A stretch of 64,000 bases of DNA from Cypionkella sp. (GCA_023255415.1 JALRIN010000012.1:1-64000); one strand, 5' to 3'; positions 9,607 through 19,806 are shown, counted from the stretch's first letter. Notes: generated by a model not told the origin, from the sequence alone. Made by a program: numbers and translations.

Positions 9607-10437
9607 ATGACAAAACGTATCGCATTTCAGGGCGAACTTGGTGCCTATTCGCATCAGGCTTGTGCGCAGGCGCGCCCCGATTTCACGCCGGTTCCCTGCA
9701 CCACTTTTGAAGAAGTGGTCGAGAAAACCCGCACCGGCGAGGTTGATCTGGGCATGTTGGCGGTGGAAAACTCGACCTATGGCCGTGTGGCCGATGTGCA
9801 TTCGCTGTTGCCAAAATCGGGGCTGCATATCGTCGACGAGGCCTTTGTGCGGGTGCATGTGAACCTGCTGGGGGTCAAGGGCGCGCAGGTGGCGGATGTG
9901 ACCGAGGCGCATGGCCATGTGGTGATTCTGCCACAATGCGCCGGGTTCTTGAAGCAGCACGGCATTCTTGGCAAAGTCAGTTCCGACAACGCCCGGGCAG
10001 CGCGCGAAGTGGCCGAGGCAGGCGATGTGACCCGTGCGGCCCTGGCCAGCGAACTGGCCGCTGAAATCTATGGCCTGGATGTTCTGGCGCGCCATATCGA
10101 AGATCATGCCAACAACACCACGCGGTTTTTGGTGATGGCGCCGCAGGCCGATGTGCAGCGGCGCAGCGCGGACATGATGACCACCTTTACCTTTCGGGTG
10201 CGCAACATTCCGGCCGCGCTTTACAAGGCGATGGGCGGCTTTGCCACCAATGGCATCAACATGACCAAGCTTGAAAGCTATATGGTCGGCGGCAGCTTTA
10301 CCGCGACCGAATTTTACGCCGATATCGAAGGCCACCCCGAAGACGAAAACGTAAAGCGCGCTTTGGAAGAGCTGGCCTACTTTAGCACCCAGGTGAATAT
10401 TCTGGGCGTCTATCCCTCTGATCGGCGTCGCGGTTAA
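9607..10437 (+). CDS. pheA: Prephenate dehydratase
   Basis: 276 residues. The enzyme converts prephenate to phenylpyruvate in phenylalanine synthesis. The catalytic domain (about 1-180) starts RIAFQGELGAYSHQA and ends with the TTRF motif. A C-terminal ACT domain (about 195-270, including INMTKLES) is the usual site of phenylalanine feedback. There is no chorismate mutase domain, so this is the monofunctional type. The ATG at 9607 is preceded by GGAG at 9594; an in-frame TTG at 9598 is too close to it. The 3' end overlaps the next, convergent gene by 4 bp. Confidence 0.95.
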   Translation: MTKRIAFQGELGAYSHQACAQARPDFTPVPCTTFEEVVEKTRTGEVDLGMLAVENSTYGRVADVHSLLPKSGLHIVDEAFVRVHVNLLGVKGAQVADVTEAHGHVVILPQCAGFLKQHGILGKVSSDNARAAREVAEAGDVTRAALASELAAEIYGLDVLARHIEDHANNTTRFLVMAPQADVQRRSADMMTTFTFRVRNIPAALYKAMGGFATNGINMTKLESYMVGGSFTATEFYADIEGHPEDENVKRALEELAYFSTQVNILGVYPSDRRRG

Positions 10438-10907
10438 GCGCGGCGCAAACTGCGGTATCGCAATTCGATATCGCCTGCCAACATGGCGATACGCTGGTCA
10501 AATCTGCGGTCGAGTTTGGCGCGTGCAAGCCGCAGAGATTGCAAGAACAACCGCGCCGTCAGGCTGCGCGGGGTGATGTCGATGACCACATGCAGGCGGG
10601 TGCGTCTTGGGCTTTGCTCGATCAAGTCAATCGACACCACGCCTTCAAGCGCCTGCGACACGATTGCAAAGCGCAGCATTTGCGCGGGGTCAAATTGGGT
10701 CAGCTCGATTTCCATATCGCGTGGCTTACCGCGATAGGCGAATTTCGCCGCCCAGCGCATCCCTACTGCGGGCTGCTGCAATTTGTCTTTCCGCTCGATT
10801 TCGACACCGCGGCGCAGGGCGGCGGTTTCCCAAGTCTCGAAATCGCTTAGGATCTGAAACACCGGATCTGCCGCTGCTTCGATATCTTGTTTGCTGGAAA
10901 ACCGCAT
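10434..10907 (-). CDS. SRPBCC (START/Bet v1-like) family protein
   Basis: 157 residues beginning MRFSSKQDIEAAADPVFQ, the pattern of polyketide-cyclase/dehydrase-like SRPBCC proteins that bind hydrophobic ligands in a helix-grip fold. Alternating strands run through the middle, and a long amphipathic helix covers about residues 120-145. No catalytic residues stand out, and no ligand can be assigned. It is transcribed alone and convergently with pheA. Confidence 0.75.
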   Translation of the reverse strand: MRFSSKQDIEAAADPVFQILSDFETWETAALRRGVEIERKDKLQQPAVGMRWAAKFAYRGKPRDMEIELTQFDPAQMLRFAIVSQALEGVVSIDLIEQSPRRTRLHVVIDITPRSLTARLFLQSLRLARAKLDRRFDQRIAMLAGDIELRYRSLRRA

Positions 10908-10978
10908 CGCTTTATCCTTGACTGATCAAACTTTGCCTGTTCGGCAAAGGTCACTTTTTAAGTTCGCTAAAACTGCCG

Positions 10979-11926
10979 TTATTCAGTCTGATCCGCAAGC
11001 CATTTGGTGATTAAGAATGAGGCGATTGCGCCTTTGCGGGGCGGTTTGATCTTGGGGTGTTGGCCTGCGATCACCAGCAGCATATCCTCGCGGTTGATCC
11101 AGAAAGCTTCCTCTAACTCTTTGGGGTCAATGGTGATTTCGGTCGTGGTCGCTTCGACCACACAGCCGATCATCAACGAGGCTGGAAACGGCCAGGGTTG
11201 GCTGGCCAGATAGCGCACGGATCCGGTCCGCACGCCGCTTTCCTCAAAGACTTCGCGGCGCACGGCGGCCTCGACGGTTTCCCCCGGTTCGACAAAGCCT
11301 GCCAGCAAGGAATACATGCCTTCGGGCCAGATCGCATTGCGCCCCAAAAGCAGCTGGTTGCCATGGATGACAAGCATGATCACCACCGGGTCGGTGCGCG
11401 GGAAATGCGAGGTTTGACAGCTTGGGCAATTGCGTTGCCAGCCGGCCTGCGCCACCTCTGACGCCGCACCGCATTTGGCGCAAAACCCGTGGCTGCTGTG
11501 CCAGTGCAAAATCGCCTTTGCGGTTGCTGCAAGCTCTGCCTCGCGCGGGGTTAGGGCTGTCATCGCGGCGCGCAGGTCTTCAAAACCTTGGCTGTCGGGC
11601 AGGGCTGGGTGGGTTTGTCGCGTGGTGTCCAGGAACCCTGCCAGCGCTGGATTGTCTTCGGGCGACCAAGCCGAGATATCTTGCGCAAAGCAGGCCTGGC
11701 CGTCGTCAAACCCTAAAAACACTGTCGTGCCGACCAGCTGCAGCGCCGCATGGTCTGGTTCCAGCCATGCCAAGCCGCTACTTTGGTTGAACAGCGGTTT
11801 GCCGCGCCAGATCGGCAGCACCCTGCCCATGGTCATCAGCTTTGCGATCTCCTCGGGCTGGCTGCGCAGATGGGCGGCCCGATCCAATCCCGACCCCCCG
11901 AAAGTCACTGTTTCTGCGTCCTGCAT
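10979..11926 (-). CDS. nudC: NAD+/NADH diphosphatase (NudC), Nudix hydrolase
   Basis: 315 residues. NudC splits NAD(H) to NMN(H) and AMP and can remove NAD caps from RNA. A zinc site is formed by Cys149, Cys152, Cys167 and Cys170. The Nudix box follows at about 210-232 (GFVEPGETVEAAVRREVFEE), and the SQPWPFPASLM motif identifies the NADH-pyrophosphatase branch. I start at the MQDAETV methionine, which has a GGAGAG ribosome-binding site; the open frame continues to 11995 without one. The roughly 210 bp upstream show no gene. Confidence 0.92.
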   Translation of the reverse strand: MQDAETVTFGGSGLDRAAHLRSQPEEIAKLMTMGRVLPIWRGKPLFNQSSGLAWLEPDHAALQLVGTTVFLGFDDGQACFAQDISAWSPEDNPALAGFLDTTRQTHPALPDSQGFEDLRAAMTALTPREAELAATAKAILHWHSSHGFCAKCGAASEVAQAGWQRNCPSCQTSHFPRTDPVVIMLVIHGNQLLLGRNAIWPEGMYSLLAGFVEPGETVEAAVRREVFEESGVRTGSVRYLASQPWPFPASLMIGCVVEATTTEITIDPKELEEAFWINREDMLLVIAGQHPKIKPPRKGAIASFLITKWLADQTE

Positions 11927-12136
11927 TTTCACTCTCCGCTTGGCTTGGGATGTGATGCCACGAATGTTTGTCGACGGCAATTCAGGCTGAAGCAACGCAG
12001 GCTCTATTGCAATTAAACAACCTTAGGTAGAAATATTTGCCTGATTAGTAAATTTTTCTTTCCTTTTAGCCTGCGCTTGCTAACTTAGGGCAATAGATAA
12101 ACAATTTTCAGAATAAGTCTCATCACAGGAAAGTTT

Positions 12137-14041
12137 GTGTCCCTACAGGACGAGGTATACCGCTCGCAAGAGCCTGATAGCGCTGGTGATAGGGATTTGG
12201 ATCTTCGCATCCTTGCGACATCTGACCTGCATGCCAATATTCTGGCTTAGGATTACCACAGCAACCGCCCCTCGGATCAAGTTGGTTTGGCGCGGGTGGC
12301 AACGTTGATCCGCAAGGCGCGGGCAGAGCAGCCGCAATCCTTGTTGTTTGACAATGGCGACTTTCTGCATGGCACCGAGTTAGGGGATTATCTGGCCGAA
12401 ACCACGCCCGTGCTGCGCTCTGGCAGGCCATTGCAGGCCCATCCTATGATCGCTGCGATGAATTCGCTGGGCTATGATGCCGCGACCTTGGGCAATCATG
12501 AGTTCGGCTTTGGGCTCGGGTTTTTGCGCCGATCTTTGGCTGCGACCAATTTCCCAATGGTCTGTTCAAATCTGTTTTTTAAACCAACGCGGGGCAAGCC
12601 TTTGGCGCTGCCGTCTTTAATGCTGGAACGCAGCCTGCAAGATCGCAGCGGCAAAAGACATCTGCTGCGGATTGGGGTCTTGGGATTTTTGCCGCCTCAA
12701 ACCATGATCTGGGAGGGGCGCTATCTTAAAAGCCGCGCCTCGGTGGCCGATATTGTGTCTTCCGCGCGGGCCTTGGTGCCGGATTTGCGCGCGCAGGGCG
12801 CGGATCTGATCTTTGCGCTGTCGCATTCCGGACTTGAAACCGAGCTGGCTTCGGGTGAGACCGAAAATGCCAGTTCGGCCTTGGCGGCGGTTTGCGGCAT
12901 CGATGCGGTGATCGCGGGTCATACGCATCTGGTTTTCCCCACCGAAACCCGCAAAGAAATTGCTGGCAAACCTGTGGTCATGCCGGGGTTTCACGGCTCG
13001 CATCTGGGCGTGATCGATTTGCGGCTGCGACAGACTGCGATGGGCTGGGTGGTTGTGGGCTTTAATGCCGAGGCCCGCCCGATCTCGCGCCGCTCGCCGC
13101 AGACTGGGCAGGTCGAGGCTTTGGTGCAGGATGATCCAGAAATTGCCCAGCTTGTGACGCAGGCACAGGATGTTTTGCTTGAACGCAACGAGGCGGTGCT
13201 GGGTGAAACGCCGATCCCGCTGACCAGCTATTTCGCGCTGGCCACCGATGTTGCGCCCGTGCGGCTGGTGGCGCGCGCGCAGGCCGATCATGTCGCGAAA
13301 GCCTTGGCTGGACGGGGCGAGGCAAATCTGCCGCTGCTGTCGGCGGCGGCGCCTTTCAAAGCAGGCGGGCGCGGCGGGCCTGAGAATTTTACCGCAGTTC
13401 CCCGCGGACCGCTGCGCAAGCGTCACCTTGGCGATCTTTATTGCCACCCCAACAGCATTTGCGCGCTGCGGGTCAGCGGGCGAGATCTTGCGCTTTGGCT
13501 GGAACGCTCTGCCAGCCTTTATCTGCGGGTTGCACAGGGGGCAAAGGATGCCCCGCTGATTGATCCAAGGTTTCCCAGCTTTAACTTCGATTTGATTGAC
13601 GGTTTGACCTATGAAATCGATCTGTCGCAACCCGCGCGGTTTGATTCTATGGGCGTGGTCAAGCATCCGCAGGCGCAACGCATCTGCGATCTGCGCTATC
13701 GTGGTGAAGCCTTGCAGCCCGATCAAAGCTTTGCTCTGGCCACCAACAGCTATCGCGCGGCAGGCGGCATTGGGTTTTCTGGCGCGACCCCAAGCAATCT
13801 GATTTATGAAGGCAGCGTAAGCAACCGCAAGGTCTTGGCCGATTTTTTGGCAAATGGGGCAATGCCTTTGCCAGCAGATTCCATGCCGCGCTGGCGGTTC
13901 AAGCCGATGGCTGACACATCGGTGGTGTTTGACACCTCGCCTGCGGCTGTGCGCCATTTGGGTGAGGTTGCGCATCTGGCGCTTGAACCCTTGGCGATGA
14001 CCGAGGCCGGCTTTCGCCGCTTTCGGCTCTGGCTGGGATAG
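12137..14041 (+). pseudogene. 5'-nucleotidase / 2',3'-cyclic phosphodiesterase, interrupted by an in-frame TAG
   Basis: The frame starts at a GTG at 12137 behind an AGGAAAG ribosome-binding site. It reads the first metal motif LRILATSDLHANILA and hits TAG at 12248-12250, which is codon 38. It then continues in the same frame (DYHSNRPSD...) for 597 more codons with metallophosphoesterase motifs NGDFLHG, GNHEFGFG and VIAGHTHLVFP and a 5'-nucleotidase C-terminal domain. No signal peptide precedes the first metal motif. A restart at TTG 12287 would lack the DxH motif, so the product should be inactive. A sequencing error or stop read-through cannot be excluded. Confidence 0.8.
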
Positions 14042-14088
14042 TCTATCACCAAGTCGCAGGCAGGCGCTGCGGTGACCAAGGGGCTAAG

Positions 14089-14718
14089 ATGTTTGACGCA
14101 ATCCTTTTCGATCTGGATGGAACCTTGATTGATACCGAAAGCCTTGCTGTCAAAGCCGGGCTACAAGCCTTTGCCGAAGTGGGCTTTCCGGTAGAACTGG
14201 GCTTTATGCACCAGCTTGTTGGCCGCGATGAACCCTCGGGCGCTGCGATTATTGCGGCGGCCTATCCCGATTTGGACCGCTTGCTGTTGCAACAGCGATG
14301 GACTGCAGGGTTTCGCGCCGGCATGGCAGAGGGCTTGCAGATGAAGGCAGGCGCGCGGGATCTTTTGGCGCGGCTGACGCATCCTGTGGCGGTTGTCACC
14401 TCGTCTGGGCGGGCCTCGGCGCATCATAAATTGGGCTTGGTCGGGCTGTCGGATCACTTTGTCGAGGTGGTCACGCTGGAAGACGTCACCGCCGCCAAAC
14501 CCGCGCCCGATCCTTATCTGCTGGCCGCAGCTCGATTGGGCGTATCGCCCGCGCGCTGTTTGGTGTTTGAAGATAGCGAGGCGGGGGCAGAGGCTGCACA
14601 TCGCGCCGGCTGCCGTGTGGTGCAGGTGCCTGATATGGTGCCTTCGCAAGGGCGCTGGGCGCATCATTTGGCCGCCAGCCTGCTGGATGGCGCGCGCGCC
14701 GCTGGATTAAAGGTGTAA
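14089..14718 (+). CDS. HAD-superfamily phosphatase (phosphoglycolate phosphatase-like)
   Basis: 209 residues with the catalytic DLDGT motif (Asp8 and Asp10), a helical cap (about 15-80), motif II VVTSSGR, a lysine in the AKPAPDPYL segment and motif III FEDSEAG. This is the HAD-IA subfamily of sugar-phosphate and phosphoglycolate phosphatases. The substrate is not readable. It ends one base before argE and is probably co-transcribed with it. Confidence 0.88.
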   Translation: MFDAILFDLDGTLIDTESLAVKAGLQAFAEVGFPVELGFMHQLVGRDEPSGAAIIAAAYPDLDRLLLQQRWTAGFRAGMAEGLQMKAGARDLLARLTHPVAVVTSSGRASAHHKLGLVGLSDHFVEVVTLEDVTAAKPAPDPYLLAAARLGVSPARCLVFEDSEAGAEAAHRAGCRVVQVPDMVPSQGRWAHHLAASLLDGARAAGLKV

Positions 14719-14719
14719 G

Positions 14720-15886
14720 ATGACAAAGATCCCCAAAATGCGCGATATTCTGCAACGCCTGCTGAGTTTTGACACCACCAGTTCGAACCCGAATATGGAT
14801 CTGATGCTTTACGTCCAGGATCTGTTGGCCCAGCACGGCATTGCGGCGGTGCTGATCCCCGATGCAACTGGCGGTAAGGCAAATCTTTACGCAAGCGTCG
14901 GCCCCGAGGGGCAGGGCGGGGTGATGCTTTCAGGTCATACCGATGTGGTGCCGGTGCTGGGGCAAAACTGGACAGTGCCGCCCTTTGCGATGACAGAGCG
15001 GGACGGCCGCATTTATGGCCGCGGTGCGACCGATATGAAGGGCTTTGTTGCCTGTGCGATCGCGGCGTTGTTGCGCGCCGCAGATCAGCCCTTGCAGGTG
15101 CCGCTGCATCTGGCGCTGTCTTATGACGAAGAGGTGGGCTGCATGGGCGTGCGGTCTTTGGTCGATATGCTCGAGGCAGCCCCGCTGCGCCCGCGCATGT
15201 GTATCGTCGGCGAGCCGACGGCGATGCAGGTCGCCACGGGGCATAAGGGCAAGATCGCCCTGCGCGCTACCTGCACGGGCCGCGAGGGCCATTCCGCGCT
15301 GGCGCCGCTGGCGCTGAACGCGCTGCATCTGGCGGCGGATTTTGTCACCGCAGTGCGCGGCCTGCAGGCGCGGGTGGCGGCCACGGGCCTAAGCGATGGC
15401 GATTACGACGTGCCCTATAGCACGCTGCATATCGGTAAGTTGAACGGCGGCGTGCAGGTCAATATCGTGCCGAATACGGCGGTGATTGATTTCGAAATTC
15501 GCAGCCTTGCGGGCGAAGACACCGATGCCCTGATCGCCGATCTGCGCGCGGCGGCCGAGGCGATTACAGCCCCTCTGCGCGCCGCGTTCCCCGAGGCCGA
15601 GATCCGGATCGAGCGGCTTTGGGACTATCCCGGCCTTGGCACGCCGTCCGACGCGGGCGTGGTGAATTTCGTCAAGGCTTTGACCGGGGCCAATGGCACG
15701 ATCAAAGTCGCCTTTGGCACCGAGGGCGGGTTGTTTGATGCCCGCCTTGGCATTCCGACGGTGATCTGTGGTCCGGGGTCGATGGCGCAGGGCCATAAGC
15801 CCGACGAATATGTAAGCCTTGAACAGCTTGAACGCTGCGAGGCTATGCTGTCGGCCTTGGTGGCGCGCTGCGCGGCGGGGTTTTAG
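14720..15886 (+). CDS. argE: Acetylornithine deacetylase (M20 peptidase family)
   Basis: 388 residues. ArgE removes the acetyl group from N-acetylornithine in arginine synthesis. Metal and catalytic motifs are seen in order: SGHTDVVPV, GRGATDMKGF and SYDEEVGCMG, followed by a dimerisation domain (about 175-290) and a final IPTVICGPGSMAQGHKPDEY segment. The length is as expected. Other M20 amidohydrolases look similar, but the HTDVVPV/TDMKGF pattern fits ArgE best. The 3' end overlaps the convergent ycjF-like gene by 4 bp. Confidence 0.9.
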   Translation: MTKIPKMRDILQRLLSFDTTSSNPNMDLMLYVQDLLAQHGIAAVLIPDATGGKANLYASVGPEGQGGVMLSGHTDVVPVLGQNWTVPPFAMTERDGRIYGRGATDMKGFVACAIAALLRAADQPLQVPLHLALSYDEEVGCMGVRSLVDMLEAAPLRPRMCIVGEPTAMQVATGHKGKIALRATCTGREGHSALAPLALNALHLAADFVTAVRGLQARVAATGLSDGDYDVPYSTLHIGKLNGGVQVNIVPNTAVIDFEIRSLAGEDTDALIADLRAAAEAITAPLRAAFPEAEIRIERLWDYPGLGTPSDAGVVNFVKALTGANGTIKVAFGTEGGLFDARLGIPTVICGPGSMAQGHKPDEYVSLEQLERCEAMLSALVARCAAGF

Positions 15887-16899
15887 GGCCTGTCTTCGGT
15901 GCGGCCAAACAGGCCCGCCAGCGCGCGGGTGGTGGTGGCACTGGTGTTGGGGCGGGGCAGCGCCTCATAGGGCATCGGGCGCGACAGTTCCATCGCCGCC
16001 AATCCCACACGGGCGGTCAGCGCGCCATTCACCACGCCTTCGCCAAAGCGGCGCGACAGTTTTGACAAAATCCCGCCCGAGGTGACAGAGCCGATCAGAT
16101 CATCGGCAAGTGCAATCGCACCCGCCCCCAACAGCGCCGAAAATACCCGCCGCATCAGTCGCCAACTGCCCAATGACCCCGAACGCCCGCCATAGATCTG
16201 CGCCAGACGCCGGATCAGCCGCAGGTTGGAATAAAGCGCCGTGGCCACATCTGCCAAGGCCAATGGCACAAAGGCGGTGACGGTGGCGACCTGCCGCGCT
16301 GCGGCCTCGACCTCGGCCAAGGCGGCGCGGTCCAGCGGCCCCATCAGCTCGGTTTCGGCCAGCGATAGAAGGGCGTCGGCGTCAAAGACCTCGTCCTGCC
16401 TCTCGCACAGCCGCGCCATCCCCCAGCTGAGATCGGGGCGATTGCCATAAAGCCGCTGGATATTTGTGACAGCCGCGCGCGCGGCACCCAGATCAGCTTG
16501 GGCGCGCGCCTTGGCGGTTTGCGCGCGCAAGCTGTCCAGCCGCGCCATGCGCACAAAGGCCGAAGCCTCGCGCAGCGCCAGCACCACAACCACCAAAAGC
16601 GCCGCGATCAGCAGGCCAAAGGCGATCCATCCCAAGATCGAATTGCTGGCAAAAAGGCCGGTGACAAAATTCCACGCGGCCACCGAAAGCACAAAGGTAA
16701 ACAGGCTGGAAAACACCCAGACCGCAAAACGGCCAAAGCCCGAGGCGGGCTTTGCCACCGCGCGCAGGGTGGCAAGCGTGGCCGCTGATGCGGCGTCGGG
16801 CACGGGGGCGGCGCTTGCGGGGTCAGCTGCTTCGGCCTCGGAATATTGCACCAAAGCGGGGCCGCGCAGGCGGGGGGGCTCGTCCAGATGCAGGGTCAT
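15883..16899 (-). CDS. YcjF-like membrane protein (TIGR01620/DUF697)
   Basis: 338 residues. A variable, acidic N-terminal stretch is followed by two adjacent hydrophobic segments (about residues 58-105), a helical middle region and a DUF697-like C-terminal part with further hydrophobic helices. Its start overlaps the stop of the upstream ycjX-like gene by 4 bp. The ycjX-ycjF pair is conserved in proteobacteria and associated with envelope stress, but its molecular role is unknown. Confidence 0.8.
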   Translation of the reverse strand: MTLHLDEPPRLRGPALVQYSEAEAADPASAAPVPDAASAATLATLRAVAKPASGFGRFAVWVFSSLFTFVLSVAAWNFVTGLFASNSILGWIAFGLLIAALLVVVVLALREASAFVRMARLDSLRAQTAKARAQADLGAARAAVTNIQRLYGNRPDLSWGMARLCERQDEVFDADALLSLAETELMGPLDRAALAEVEAAARQVATVTAFVPLALADVATALYSNLRLIRRLAQIYGGRSGSLGSWRLMRRVFSALLGAGAIALADDLIGSVTSGGILSKLSRRFGEGVVNGALTARVGLAAMELSRPMPYEALPRPNTSATTTRALAGLFGRTEDRP

Positions 16900-18308
16900 A
16901 GCCGATCTCCGATCAGAAATTCTGCGGCGCGGTCCAGCCGGATATGCGGCGGGCCTTCGCCGGCCTTTAGCGTGCTGCGCGCGGGCGCAAAGCCCATCAG
17001 GGCAAAATCAGCGTCAAGCCAAGCCGTGGCGCCTTCGCGCGCAGGCGACAACAGCCGCGCCGGGTCACGTGGTAATTCGCCCGCATACATCGCGGCTTGC
17101 TTGCCAGTGGCCAGCAAACGCCCGCGCACCGCGTCAAGCTGGCTGCCGTCGCGGGTCAGGCTTTCTTCGACCGTGGTGCGCAGGCTGGCCAGCGACAGCG
17201 CCATCGTCTCGGCCCCTGCGAAATCGGCACGGCTTTGCGCCTCGCGCAGCATCGCTTGCATGATCGCGGTCAGGGCGGGGTGCTGGCTGTGGTGCAAATG
17301 ATCGGCCTTGGTCGCGGCAAACAGGATCTTTCCAACCCGCTTGCCGCCCAAAATCCCTGACAGCCAGCGATTGCGTCCGGGGCGAAAGGCCGACAGCACC
17401 TCGGCCATGGTGCGGCGCAGGTCTTCCAGCGCGCGCGGGCCTTGATGAATAGCCCCCAAGACATCGACCAGCACGATCTGGCGATCAATCCGCGCAAAGT
17501 GGTCGCGGAAAAACGGTTTGACCACTTTGGATTTATAGGCGTCATAGCGCCGTTCCATCTCGCGCCAAAGACTGCCGCGCGGGGTCTGGGCAGGCTTGGG
17601 CAGTGGCGCAAAGGTCAGCACCGGGCTGCCCGCCAATTCGCCGGGCAGCAAAAACCGCCCCGGCGTGCAATCGGACCAGCCGTTCGCCCGCGCGCTGTGC
17701 AAATAGGCGGTAAAGCTGGCGGCCAGCGCCAAAGCCCGCGGCTCGTCCAGCGCCAGCGCACCGTCTTCGGCGCGGGCTGTGGCCAGAAATTCCACAGCCT
17801 CGGTGCGTTTGGCGATACGGTCCAGCGTGGCTTCGGACCATTCGGCGTAGGATTTGTCCAGCAGCGCAAGATCCAGCAGCCATTCGCCGGGATAATCAAC
17901 AATATCAACATGCAGCACCCGAGGCCCGGTCAGCGCGCCAACAAAGCCCGCAGGCTGCGCCCGAAACGACAGCCGCAGTTCCGACACCGCACGGGTCGAT
18001 GCGGGCCAGCGCGGATCGTCGCCGGTCAGGGCGGCCAGATGGTCTTCATAGGCAAAGCGCGGCAAGGTGTCATCGGGCTGCGGCTGCAGATAGACCGTGT
18101 CGATGCGGTGCTCGGCCTCGGCGCGCAGCTGCGGCATCCGGCCTCTGTCCAGCAGATTGGCAACCAGCCCGGTGATAAACACGGTTTTGCCCGCGCGGCT
18201 AAGGCCCGTCACCCCAAGCCGCAACACAGGATCAAAGAATATCCCCGAAACCGCAGCACTTGCGCCGTTGATCTGCCGAGAAATTCCGTTGGTTACAGTC
18301 GAAAACAC
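16896..18308 (-). CDS. ycjX: YcjX-like P-loop NTPase (DUF463)
   Basis: 470 residues with a P-loop GLSRAGKTVF near residue 35 and a VDIVDYPGEWLLDL Walker B-like stretch, features of the YcjX/DUF463 family of putative GTPases. I start at the GTG at 18308, which follows AAAGGGG by 6 bases and matches usual family starts; the open frame extends to 18374. It forms an operon with the ycjF-like gene and is divergent from truA, leaving about 100 bp for promoters. Confidence 0.85.
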   Translation of the reverse strand: MFSTVTNGISRQINGASAAVSGIFFDPVLRLGVTGLSRAGKTVFITGLVANLLDRGRMPQLRAEAEHRIDTVYLQPQPDDTLPRFAYEDHLAALTGDDPRWPASTRAVSELRLSFRAQPAGFVGALTGPRVLHVDIVDYPGEWLLDLALLDKSYAEWSEATLDRIAKRTEAVEFLATARAEDGALALDEPRALALAASFTAYLHSARANGWSDCTPGRFLLPGELAGSPVLTFAPLPKPAQTPRGSLWREMERRYDAYKSKVVKPFFRDHFARIDRQIVLVDVLGAIHQGPRALEDLRRTMAEVLSAFRPGRNRWLSGILGGKRVGKILFAATKADHLHHSQHPALTAIMQAMLREAQSRADFAGAETMALSLASLRTTVEESLTRDGSQLDAVRGRLLATGKQAAMYAGELPRDPARLLSPAREGATAWLDADFALMGFAPARSTLKAGEGPPHIRLDRAAEFLIGDRL

Positions 18309-18412
18309 CGCAGGCCCCTTTATATTGCCCTCAACATAGGAAGTGCAGGCGGCAATGGGTAGGGGGCTTCGCAACTCTGGACAGGCCGCCGCGCATTGGG
18401 TAATCGCAGCAT

Positions 18413-19189
18413 ATGCCTAGATTTGCGCTTCTTATTGAATATGACGGGGGACCGTTTCACGGCTGGCAGCGTCAGCCGGGCGATCAGCCATCGGTGCAGC
18501 GCGCCATCGAAGACGCGCTGGGCAAGCTGCAACCCGGCCCCCATACCATTGCCGCCGCCGGTCGCACCGACAGTGGCGTGCATGCCACCGGCCAAGTGGC
18601 GCATTGCGATCTGATCAAAGATTGGGATCCGCTAAAGCTTGCCGGTGCGCTGAACGCGCATCTGCGCAAATGGCCGGTCTCGGTGCTGGCGGTGGTTGCG
18701 GTGCCTGCGGATTTTCACGCAAGGTTTTCTGCGATCGAGCGGCGCTATCTGTTCCGCGTTGTCGCAAGGCGTGCGCCTGTGACCTATGACGTGGGCCGGG
18801 TCTGGCAGGTTTTGCGCCCGCTGGATCTTGAGGCTATGCGGGCAGGGGCGGCGCATCTGATCGGCAAGCATGACTTTACCACCTTTCGCGCCGTGCATTG
18901 CCAAGCCAAAAGCCCGGTCAAAACGCTGGATGAAATCGTGATCACCCAGCACGCCTATCCGTCGGGGGTGGAATACCGCTTTGCCCTGCGCGCGCGCAGC
19001 TTTTTGCACAATCAGGTGCGCAGCATCATCGGCACGCTTGACCGCGTGGGTGCGGGCGCATGGCAGCCTGATCAGGTGAAATCGGCGCTAGAGGCGCAAG
19101 ACCGCGCCGCCTGCGGCCCGGTTTCGCCCCCTGACGGGCTTTACATGACCGGCGTCGGCTATCCGGTTGACCCATTCGCCGCCGTTTGA
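18413..19189 (+). CDS. truA: tRNA pseudouridine(38-40) synthase
   Basis: 258 residues. TruA isomerises uridines 38-40 of the tRNA anticodon arm. The family motif [14 protein letters not shown] contains the catalytic Asp53. The start [16 protein letters not shown] and the C-terminal [12 protein letters not shown] segment are characteristic. The length is typical. It ends 10 bp before the convergent NDUFS4-like gene. Confidence 0.95.
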   Translation: MPRFALLIEYDGGPFHGWQRQPGDQPSVQRAIEDALGKLQPGPHTIAAAGRTDSGVHATGQVAHCDLIKDWDPLKLAGALNAHLRKWPVSVLAVVAVPADFHARFSAIERRYLFRVVARRAPVTYDVGRVWQVLRPLDLEAMRAGAAHLIGKHDFTTFRAVHCQAKSPVKTLDEIVITQHAYPSGVEYRFALRARSFLHNQVRSIIGTLDRVGAGAWQPDQVKSALEAQDRAACGPVSPPDGLYMTGVGYPVDPFAAV

Positions 19190-19199
19190 CAGTGCGGTT

Positions 19200-19511
19200 T
19201 TAGTGGGTCCAGACGCCGCGGCGGTTGGTGGCAAAGTTTTCACCATAGCCGCCAGCGCGGATCACAGGCTTGCGCGCATGAGGCTCTACCACATCAAAAG
19301 CAATTGCGTTTTCAGTGGCATAGGCTTCGGCGGCCTCGCGGCTATCAAAGCGCAGTTTCACCTGAGCTTGGGTGTCAGAACTGCTGGTCCAGCCCATCAG
19401 CGGGTCAACCGCGCGGGCAGAGGCCGGGGCAAATTCAAGCACCCAGGTCGTGGTTTTGGCGGTGCCTGATTGCATCGCGGTTTTGGCAGGCTGATAGATA
19501 CGCGCGCGCAT
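19200..19511 (-). CDS. NDUFS4-like accessory subunit of complex I (ETC complex I family)
   Basis: 103 residues starting [20 protein letters not shown]. It contains WVLEFAP, an internal DPLMGWTSS motif and a final [15 protein letters not shown]. These are hallmarks of the alphaproteobacterial homologue of mitochondrial NDUFS4, a peripheral arm subunit of NADH dehydrogenase. It stands alone, away from any nuo operon. Confidence 0.9.
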   Translation of the reverse strand: MRARIYQPAKTAMQSGTAKTTTWVLEFAPASARAVDPLMGWTSSSDTQAQVKLRFDSREAAEAYATENAIAFDVVEPHARKPVIRAGGYGENFATNRRGVWTH

Positions 19512-19597
19512 GCTGAAACTCCCAAAGCGTTGCAGGGGTTATTCCGAAAAAGCAATGAAAGTGCAAGCCTGCAATGGCAATCTGGGTAAAGCAGGAT

Positions 19598-19653
19598 GCT
19601 GCCGGTTGACCCCGAGGGTGTGGGTGGGGTGTGTGGTGAGATCAACCGGCAGC
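19598..19653. other. Perfect 12-bp inverted repeat with a G/T-rich loop
   Basis: GCTGCCGGTTGA (19598-19609) is repeated inverted as TCAACCGGCAGC (19642-19653) around a 32-base loop rich in G and T. It has no T-tract on either side, so it is not an ordinary terminator. It lies in the 335-bp gap between the NDUFS4-like gene and uvrB. It could be a small structured RNA or a protein-binding site. Confidence 0.5.
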
Positions 19654-19806
19654 GGTTGTTGCTGCTTGCCCGGTTAGGGTGCCGCGCTGTGATCTGAAAA
19701 ACAACCTTAAAGTGCGTCTTTGAAACAGAGTTTCCTTAAAATTGCATTGTATTTATTCACTTTCGCATAAGAAGGGTTAACAAGCGGTTTCCCTACCCTT
19801 CCCCGT

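Noticed and set aside
10917..10935. TTGACTGATCAAAC as a second FNR box
   Set aside because: The half-sites are spaced by two bases rather than four.
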